NCBI GenBank assembly: GCA_964013575.1
Contig: CAXGWP010000003.1
Span: 1 to 64,000 of the forward strand
Length of the DNA stretch: 64,000 nt
Source: BJGV01 sp964013575
GTDB taxonomy: Bacteria; Pseudomonadota; Gammaproteobacteria; Burkholderiales; Nitrosomonadaceae
Direction: 5' to 3'
In this document: positions 58,264 through 64,000 of the stretch, piece by piece
Position numbering within the stretch: the stretch's first letter is position 1
Layout of the letters: each line of letters opens with the position of its first letter
Notes under the pieces: model-generated
Seen by the model: only the letters and a program-made list of their open reading frames with translations
Database searches by the model: none
Told to the model about the DNA's origin: nothing
Program-made: the position numbers and the translations under genes

Positions 58264-59136
58264 CTATTTCAAAAGCATTGGGAAACCAAGCTCCTTACGG
58301 GTATCATAATATTCCCTCGCAACTAATCTGGCTAAAACTCTAATTCTACTAATATAAGCTGCGCGCTCTGTAACCGAAATTGCTCCACGTGCATCTAGTA
58401 AGTTAAAAATATGAGAACACTTCAATACATGTTCATAACTTGGTATCGGTAGATTCAATTCAAGTAGGCGTTTAGCCTCAGATTCATACATAACAAATTG
58501 TTTTAAAAGAAGCGTTATATTACTCTGATCAAAATTGTATTTAGATTGCTCTAATTCATTTTGATGGTATACATCCCCATATGTAATTCCATCTGCCCAG
58601 ATAATTTTGAATACATCCTCAACGCCTTGAAGGTTCATTGCAAGACGTTCCAAACCATATGTAATTTCACCTAATACTGGCTTGCAATCAAGGCCGCCTA
58701 CTTGCTGAAAATAAGTAAACTGAGTTATTTCCATACCATTTAACCATACTTCCCAACCTAATCCCCATGATCCAAGTGTAGGAGACTCCCAATCATCCTC
58801 AACAAATCTAATATCATTAATTGCAGGATTAATTTTTAATTCTCGTAGTGAATTAAGATATAAGTCTTGAATATTATCAGGTGAAGGCTTCATCACCACC
58901 TGATATTGATAATAATGCTGCAAACGATTTGGATTATTTCCGTAGCGACCATCTTTCGGGCGACGAGATGGCTGAATATAAGAAGACCTCCAAGGCTCAG
59001 GACCAAGCGCACGTAAAAAAGTTGCCGGATGAAAAGTTCCGGCTCCCATTTCCATATCATATGGTTGGAGCAGAATACAACCTTGTCTACTCCAATAGCG
59101 TTGTAATATAAAAATTATTTCCTGGAATGTAAGCAT
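58264..59136 (-). CDS. glyQ: Glycyl-tRNA synthetase alpha subunit
   Basis: Catalytic class II subunit (290 residues). TFQEIIFILQRYW, GAGTFHPATFLRALGPEPW, the YVQPSRRP-type segment (YIQPSRRP) and RAAYISRIRVLARLVAREY are typical. It lies between lnt and glyS with short gaps, the usual order. Together with pheS, pheT, thrS and tyrS the window holds a large share of the charging enzymes. Confidence 0.97.
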   Translation of the reverse strand: MLTFQEIIFILQRYWSRQGCILLQPYDMEMGAGTFHPATFLRALGPEPWRSSYIQPSRRPKDGRYGNNPNRLQHYYQYQVVMKPSPDNIQDLYLNSLRELKINPAINDIRFVEDDWESPTLGSWGLGWEVWLNGMEITQFTYFQQVGGLDCKPVLGEITYGLERLAMNLQGVEDVFKIIWADGITYGDVYHQNELEQSKYNFDQSNITLLLKQFVMYESEAKRLLELNLPIPSYEHVLKCSHIFNLLDARGAISVTERAAYISRIRVLARLVAREYYDTRKELGFPMLLK

Positions 59137-59181
59137 GAAGCTACCTAAATGAAATATCTACAATAATCTAAAAAATAGATT

Positions 59182-60729
59182 CTACAGGGTTTTTCTTATA
59201 CGAAAAAATATCTGAATTAAACAAATAAACAAAGAAAAACAAACCAGTCCTAATATTAAACTATTTCCAAAATAAACAAATGGAGTTGTACCAGTATATC
59301 CCTGTACTAAACCATTCAATGCTGTTTTTTTAAATATTTCAGCTTGTCGCAAAACAACCCCGCGTTCATTTATAATAGCACTTACACCAGTATTGGTAGC
59401 TCTCAACATATAACGACCTGTCTCAAGTGCCCTCATTTGTGATATCTGCAAGTGCTGATGCGGTCCAATAGAACGTCCAAACCATGCGTCATTACTTACA
59501 TTAACAAGTAGTGATGCTTGTGGTAGCTGATAAATTAATTCCTCACCAAATACATCCTCATAACAGATATTCACTGCAACACTTTGCCCGGCAAGCCTCA
59601 TAGGCTTCTGATTAAGTTCCCCACGAGAAAAATCTGTTAATGGAATTCTCAGGCTATCTATAATCCAACCAAAAATAGGCTGAAATGGGATAAATTCACC
59701 AAATGGTAATAAATGAAATTTACGATATATCTGTTTAGGAGAAATACCAAAACTAAACATAGAATTATAATATTTTCCTGAACCATTTTCCGTTTCTACC
59801 ATACCAATAAGCACATCCCCATTATTTTCTTTTGCATGAGTAGAAATCTTTGTAAGATATTTTTCAGAGATTTTATCACGCGTCAATGGTAAAGAAATTT
59901 CAGGTGTAACAATAAGGCGACTATCACTATTAAGTACCAGTCTAGTATAGGTATCCATAGTATAAGCAACATGATCAGGATTCCATTTCATTTCCTGAGA
60001 AATATTTCCTTGTAGCAAACTTACAGATATAGGGCCCCCTTTAGGCTCAGTCCAACTAATAAGTTGCAAGCTAAAACCAGTGACCCAAATTATAGATAAA
60101 AATAAAACATTACGCCAAGCACGTAATTTTCTTTCGAAAAATAAACTTACAAATGAAGCGCTTAAGATAAGCATCAATGAAACACCATACACCCCTGTCA
60201 CTGCAGCATATCCCACAATAGGACTAAAAGGAGCCTGCGAATACCCCATTGCCAACCATGGAAATCCAAAAAAAGGAATTGCACCACGAAGCCATTCAGA
60301 TAACGTCCAAATGCTAGCCACAAATAATACCCAAACTAATGGTTTCTCAGGACTAAATTTTTTTACCAACCAACCTATCATTGTTATATATAAAGAAAGA
60401 TAGGCGCAAAGAATTAATAAAAGAAGAATTGCGATTGGCATAGGTAGCGCACCAAACTCGTGCAAACTTATATATATCCATGTAACACCTACACCAAACA
60501 TTCCCATACCAAAAAAAAACCCAAGAAATGCTGCTTGGATAGGTGATGTACTTTTACGCCAGAAATAAAGCAAACATGCAACTGTTATAATTGGTATGGG
60601 AAAAATATAAAACGGAGCAAACCCAAGAACTGTTATTGCACCAAGTAAAGATGCAATAATTAAATAAAGCCACTTCTGTTTTGAATTTTGAATTTTAATT
60701 ATTGATTCTTCATTACTCAATCTTCGCAC
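59182..60729 (-). CDS. lnt: Apolipoprotein N-acyltransferase
   Basis: Adds the third acyl chain to lipoproteins such as NlpD and LptM encoded here. About seven membrane segments (20-215) precede a periplasmic nitrilase-like domain with catalytic Glu in VTPEISLPLTR, Lys in LLPFGEF region and Cys in VNICYEDVFG; a final membrane segment follows. Length is 515. The start is GTG at 60729, with GAGGA upstream, and overlaps corC by 13 bp. A poly-A9 run (60511-60519 on the plus strand) lies within the gene. Confidence 0.96.
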   Translation of the reverse strand: MRRLSNEESIIKIQNSKQKWLYLIIASLLGAITVLGFAPFYIFPIPIITVACLLYFWRKSTSPIQAAFLGFFFGMGMFGVGVTWIYISLHEFGALPMPIAILLLLILCAYLSLYITMIGWLVKKFSPEKPLVWVLFVASIWTLSEWLRGAIPFFGFPWLAMGYSQAPFSPIVGYAAVTGVYGVSLMLILSASFVSLFFERKLRAWRNVLFLSIIWVTGFSLQLISWTEPKGGPISVSLLQGNISQEMKWNPDHVAYTMDTYTRLVLNSDSRLIVTPEISLPLTRDKISEKYLTKISTHAKENNGDVLIGMVETENGSGKYYNSMFSFGISPKQIYRKFHLLPFGEFIPFQPIFGWIIDSLRIPLTDFSRGELNQKPMRLAGQSVAVNICYEDVFGEELIYQLPQASLLVNVSNDAWFGRSIGPHQHLQISQMRALETGRYMLRATNTGVSAIINERGVVLRQAEIFKKTALNGLVQGYTGTTPFVYFGNSLILGLVCFSLFICLIQIFFRIRKTL

Positions 60730-61565
60730 TGATTTTCCTCAGGCTTATGTCCCTCAACTAACACCATATGTAACCTTCGGCTATCGGCTCTTAATACTAT
60801 GAACTTTAAATCTCCTATAACAACCGACTCACCACTCTTAGGCAATCTGCCAAATTTATTCAACACTAATCCACCAACTGTATCAAAATCATCATTACTA
60901 AATTTTGTGCCCAAAGATTCATTAAAATCTGCTATCTCAGTAACTGCTTTAATTCGATAACGTCCATCTAATTCTTGAACAATATTATCTTCTGATTCAT
61001 CATAATCATACTCATCTTCAATATCACCAACAATTTGCTCCAAAACATCTTCAATAGTAACTAAGCCTGCAACACCACCATATTCATCAACAACAATTGC
61101 TATATGATTTCTATTACTACGAAAATCTTTTAACAATACATTTAATCTTTTAGACTCCGGAATAAATACTACTGGACGTAATATTTCTCGTGCATTGAAT
61201 TCCTCTCCTCCGGCATAATACTTCAACAAATCCTTTGCTAATAAAATCCCAATCACATTATCTTTACCATTCTCAGTCACAGGAAAACGTGAATGCGCAG
61301 TTTCTATCATAAACGGAACAAATGTATCTGGTGTCTCACTGATATCAATTACATCCATTTGCGAACGAGGAACCATAATTTCACTTGCCTTCATTTCAGA
61401 AACTTGCATAACACCTTCAATCATGCTCAAAGCATCAGAATCAAGCAAATCACGTTCAAATGAGGAATGCAATAGTTCTATTAACTGCTCACGGTCTTCT
61501 GGCTCACGTATAAGCAATGCACTTAATTGTTCAAACCATTTAGGTTTAGGTGAAGGATTATTCAT
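60717..61565 (-). CDS. corC: CorC/HlyC-type CBS-domain protein
   Basis: 282-residue soluble protein linked to magnesium/cobalt handling. The N-terminal REQLIELLHSSFERDLLDSDALSMIEG segment, two CBS domains (about 65-185, with EIMVPRSQMDVI and HIAIVVDEYGGVAGLVTIEDVLEQIVG) and a C-terminal CorC_HlyC transporter-associated domain (about 200-275) occur in order. It lies between ybeY and lnt, its conserved place. The exact activity of this family is unsettled. Confidence 0.94.
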   Translation of the reverse strand: MNNPSPKPKWFEQLSALLIREPEDREQLIELLHSSFERDLLDSDALSMIEGVMQVSEMKASEIMVPRSQMDVIDISETPDTFVPFMIETAHSRFPVTENGKDNVIGILLAKDLLKYYAGGEEFNAREILRPVVFIPESKRLNVLLKDFRSNRNHIAIVVDEYGGVAGLVTIEDVLEQIVGDIEDEYDYDESEDNIVQELDGRYRIKAVTEIADFNESLGTKFSNDDFDTVGGLVLNKFGRLPKSGESVVIGDLKFIVLRADSRRLHMVLVEGHKPEENQCED

Positions 61566-61635
61566 TTTAATTTGTAATATTTAATACTAATAAAACACCT
61601 TTAGTTATCCTATCTATCATTGAAAAATGATAAGG

Positions 61636-62154
61636 TTAGTTCTTCTCCTGATATGGGTCATCAAACCCTAAACTAGTAACAATTTCTGTTTCAAGCTTCT
61701 CCATTATGATCGCATCATTTTCTTTCTCATGTATATATCCCTGCATATGAAGAGAGCTATGCACCGTAAGGTGTGCATAATGTGCCAACAAATCCTTATG
61801 CTGATGCTTTGCTTCTCTCTCTATTACTGGCACACATAACACAATATCTGCAGACAAAGGTAAAGTTTCTCCATATATAAAAGTTAATACATTAGTAGCA
61901 TAATCTTTACCACGGAAATTTCGATTGTATCTACGACCCTCTATCTCATCAACTATACGTATAGTAGCCTGTGCATCCTGCTGTAATCCAGCTTTAAACC
62001 ATTTACACAACTGAAGACGCGATGGAATTTCTTTTAAAGATAGCCAAATATTATCAGCATATTGTACCGTTAGATCTAACTCTATTTTATTAATTTTTGA
62101 CACTGATTCAATAAAAACTGGATTACTATGTTTTATCATATCTTTCATAGGCAT
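61636..62154 (-). CDS. ybeY: Endoribonuclease YbeY (16S rRNA maturation)
   Basis: Zinc-dependent RNase needed for 16S 3'-end processing and ribosome quality control. The three zinc histidines are H132, H136 and H142 in TVHSSLHMQGYIHE. Two positions beside them differ from the usual HGxLHLxGYDH form (Gly to Ser133, Asp to Ile141). Length (172) is normal. It overlaps phoH by 29 bp; three in-frame ATGs occur in the first six codons, so the exact start is uncertain. Confidence 0.92.
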   Translation of the reverse strand: MPMKDMIKHSNPVFIESVSKINKIELDLTVQYADNIWLSLKEIPSRLQLCKWFKAGLQQDAQATIRIVDEIEGRRYNRNFRGKDYATNVLTFIYGETLPLSADIVLCVPVIEREAKHQHKDLLAHYAHLTVHSSLHMQGYIHEKENDAIIMEKLETEIVTSLGFDDPYQEKN

Positions 62155-63106
62155 TTACAATTCTTTGTACCAGAGGATGCCTTACCACATCACTTGCTTC
62201 AAGACTAGTAAAAGCAACACCACTTACTTTTTCTAATATCTTTTTAGCTTCAACTAAGCCACTCTTTTGGTTTCTTGCCAAATCAATTTGTGTAATATCT
62301 CCAGTTACAACAACCTTAGAACCAAACCCAATTCGGGTTAGAAACATTTTAATCTGCTCTGGCGTCGTATTTTGTGCCTCATCGAGAATAATAAATGATT
62401 TATTCAATGTGCGCCCACGCATAAAGGCAAGTGGTGCAGCCTCAATTATGCCACGTTCAAATAGTTTGCTTGCTTTAGCAATCCCCATCAAATCATATAA
62501 TGCATCATAAAGTGGCCTTAAATAAGGATCTACTTTCTGCGCCATATCACCCGGAAGAAAACCAAGCCTCTCTCCTGCTTCAACTGCAGGACGAACTAAT
62601 ATTATACGTTCTACCAGATCTCTCTCCAACGCATCAACTGCACTAGCTACAGCAAGATAAGTCTTACCAGTACCTGCAGGACCAATGGCAAAAGAAATAT
62701 CATGGCTTTGAATTTGTTTTAGATAACTAACTTGACGTGGTGTTCGACCACGTAAATTACTATGACGAGTAGCAAGAGATGATATTTGCATATCATCTCC
62801 ATGAACAAAATCACGCACATCCTGCTTTCCTGCACCATCTGAAGTCATTAGCTCAATTAGACCCAAATGAATTTGTTCAATACCAAGACTATTTTTAGCC
62901 TGTTTATAAAATTTTTTTAATGCCCATGAAGCAAGCCTAGTTTGAGTATTTTTACCACGAATACTAAAATGCTCACTGCGACGGATAATTGAAACACCAA
63001 GAACCGATTCAATTTGTTTGAGATTCTCATCCAAAGCACCACATAAATTAGCAAGGCGCTCATTGTCATCTGCAGGGAAAGAAATTTCTTCTAATTTAGG
63101 TATCAA
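62126..63106 (-). CDS. phoH: PhoH-family ATPase (YbeZ)
   Basis: 326-residue protein with an N-terminal KH-like region and a RecA-like ATPase: Walker A GPAGTGKTYLA, VERIILVRPAVEAGERLGFLPG and Walker B SFIILDEAQNTTPEQIKMFLTR. It works with YbeY in RNA metabolism, and the genes overlap here. It follows miaB by about 30 bp in the conserved miaB-phoH-ybeY-corC-lnt order. Confidence 0.95.
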   Translation of the reverse strand: MIPKLEEISFPADDNERLANLCGALDENLKQIESVLGVSIIRRSEHFSIRGKNTQTRLASWALKKFYKQAKNSLGIEQIHLGLIELMTSDGAGKQDVRDFVHGDDMQISSLATRHSNLRGRTPRQVSYLKQIQSHDISFAIGPAGTGKTYLAVASAVDALERDLVERIILVRPAVEAGERLGFLPGDMAQKVDPYLRPLYDALYDLMGIAKASKLFERGIIEAAPLAFMRGRTLNKSFIILDEAQNTTPEQIKMFLTRIGFGSKVVVTGDITQIDLARNQKSGLVEAKKILEKVSGVAFTSLEASDVVRHPLVQRIVNAYERYDKT

Positions 63107-63137
63107 GGGAATTTTATAGCCGACTAGAATTTTATTT

Positions 63138-64000
63138 TTAGTGAAAAAAGTTATTCTCTATAGAAGGTGAAGGCTCAGCTAAGCTTTGCACAATTTCACC
63201 ATGTAATAATTTTGATGAGGCAGTAGTTATTTTAACATCTACAAAATTCCCTATTACATTCAAGTCACCAACAAAATAAACCATACGGTTATTATCTGTA
63301 CGCCCACATAATTCCTGAGGATTCTTTCTAGAAATCCCCTCAACTAATATACGAAAAATTGAACCTACCATATTTTTACATGCAACACTTGCTTGGTATT
63401 TAATTTTTTCCTGGACTTTTAATAACCTCTCCTGCTTTATTTTATATGGAATATCATCAGGTAAATCAGATGCTGGAGTTCCTGGTCTCTGGCTATAAAT
63501 AAAACTAAAAGAATCATCAAAACCTATTTCTTCAATTAATTCCATAGTTGCATTAAAATCAGCTTCAGTTTCACCAGGAAAACCAATAATAAAATCAGAA
63601 GTAAAAGACATACCTGGACAAATTGAGCGAAGTTTCCTAATAATTGATTTGTATTCTAGAACCGTATACCCTCGCTTCATTGCTGTTAAAATTCGATCAG
63701 AACCAGACTGCACTGGCAAATGCACATGACTAACTAATTTACTTACCGTCTGATGTGCATCTACAAGACGCTCTGTAAATTCCCTGGGATGAGAAGTTGT
63801 ATAGCGAATACGTTCAATTCCAGGGACTTCATTTATATATGAAAGTAACAAAGCCAAGTCTGCTACACTTTCTTCCTCACTTTCTATTACCCCACGATAA
63901 GCATTAACATTTTGCCCAAGTAATGTTATCTCTTTAACCCCTTGATCAGCTAGATTCACAACCTCCATTAAAACTTCACGTAACGGACGAGATACCTCCT
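63138..64000 (-). CDS. miaB: tRNA-2-methylthio-N6-dimethylallyladenosine synthase, C-terminal part
   Basis: Radical-SAM methylthiotransferase modifying A37 of tRNAs that read UNN codons. Only the 3' part is in the window. The frame continues without a stop to the right edge, through VSRPLREVL, DQGVKEITLLGQNVNAYRG, SGSDRIL.AMKRGYT and DFIIGFPGETEADF. A C-terminal TRAM domain follows (about the last 65 residues). The N-terminal domain and the radical-SAM CxxxCxxC cluster lie outside. An internal ATG at 63968 is not the true start. Confidence 0.96.
   Translation of the reverse strand, partial: EVSRPLREVLMEVVNLADQGVKEITLLGQNVNAYRGVIESEEESVADLALLLSYINEVPGIERIRYTTSHPREFTERLVDAHQTVSKLVSHVHLPVQSGSDRILTAMKRGYTVLEYKSIIRKLRSICPGMSFTSDFIIGFPGETEADFNATMELIEEIGFDDSFSFIYSQRPGTPASDLPDDIPYKIKQERLLKVQEKIKYQASVACKNMVGSIFRILVEGISRKNPQELCGRTDNNRMVYFVGDLNVIGNFVDVKITTASSKLLHGEIVQSLAEPSPSIENNFFH

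Overview
This window is a gene-dense, visibly AT-rich stretch of a bacterial chromosome, probably from a betaproteobacterium with a reduced genome. Two things point to that class. The partial 16S rRNA carries a beta-type core, including a TTTTGGACAATGG motif in the 300-400 region. Many gene blocks also keep betaproteobacterial order: surE-pcm-nlpD; thrS-infC-rpmI-rplT-pheS-pheT-ihfA-merR-tRNA-Pro; carA-carB-greA-rlmE-ftsH-folP-glmM; lptD-surA-pdxA-rsmA; trxA-rho-rpmE; xseB-ispA-dxs-folE2; RNB-tonB-aroE-mtgA-mgtE; miaB-phoH-ybeY-corC-lnt-glyQ-glyS-gmhB-plsC. Reduction is inferred from AT richness, K/N/I-rich proteins, long poly-A tracts inside genes, weak Shine-Dalgarno sites, frequent TTG/GTG/ATA starts and loss of some usual neighbours. 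I see no insertion sequence, prophage, CRISPR array or clear pseudogene.

Layout. 1-1600: 5' part of a 16S gene (minus strand) with leader, boxA-like element and promoter. 1632-6149: tyrS, a truncated haemoglobin, nlpD, pcm, surE and tRNA-Pro(GGG). 6237-13740: a MerR-type regulator, ihfA, pheT, pheS, a strong terminator, rplT, rpmI, infC (AUA start) and thrS. 13885-24095: glmM, folP, ftsH, rlmE, greA, carB and carA, with a near-consensus carA promoter. 24354-30180: rsmA, pdxA, surA and lptD. 30617-35587: mpl, an isolated ureD, trxA, rho and rpmE. 35764-39980: a four-gene lipid operon. 40413-52524: a DMT transporter, xseB-ispA-dxs-folE2, an isolated UreH-type membrane protein, and RNB-tonB-aroE-mtgA-mgtE. 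52615-64000: lysA, a 43-codon lptM, a YgjP-type metallopeptidase, plsC, a degenerate gmhB, glyS, glyQ, lnt, corC, ybeY, phoH and the 3' part of miaB.

Most genes serve translation (five tRNA-synthetase genes, two ribosomal-protein genes plus IF3), envelope building (LptD, SurA, NlpD, MtgA, Lnt, Mpl, GlmM), or precursor supply (carbamoyl phosphate, folate, pyridoxal phosphate, isoprenoids, shikimate, lysine). Accessory content is limited to a few loci. The most striking is a serine palmitoyltransferase - acyl carrier protein - NAD-dependent reductase - acyl-AMP/ACP ligase cluster. It has the composition and order of the bacterial ceramide (sphingolipid) pathway known from Caulobacter. The second is a pair of scattered urease/nickel genes (ureD and a UreH-type permease), with no urease structural gene here. 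From memory both look like the Bacteroidota-type forms, which would imply horizontal transfer. Family calls rest on motifs and recalled family features; no search was run.
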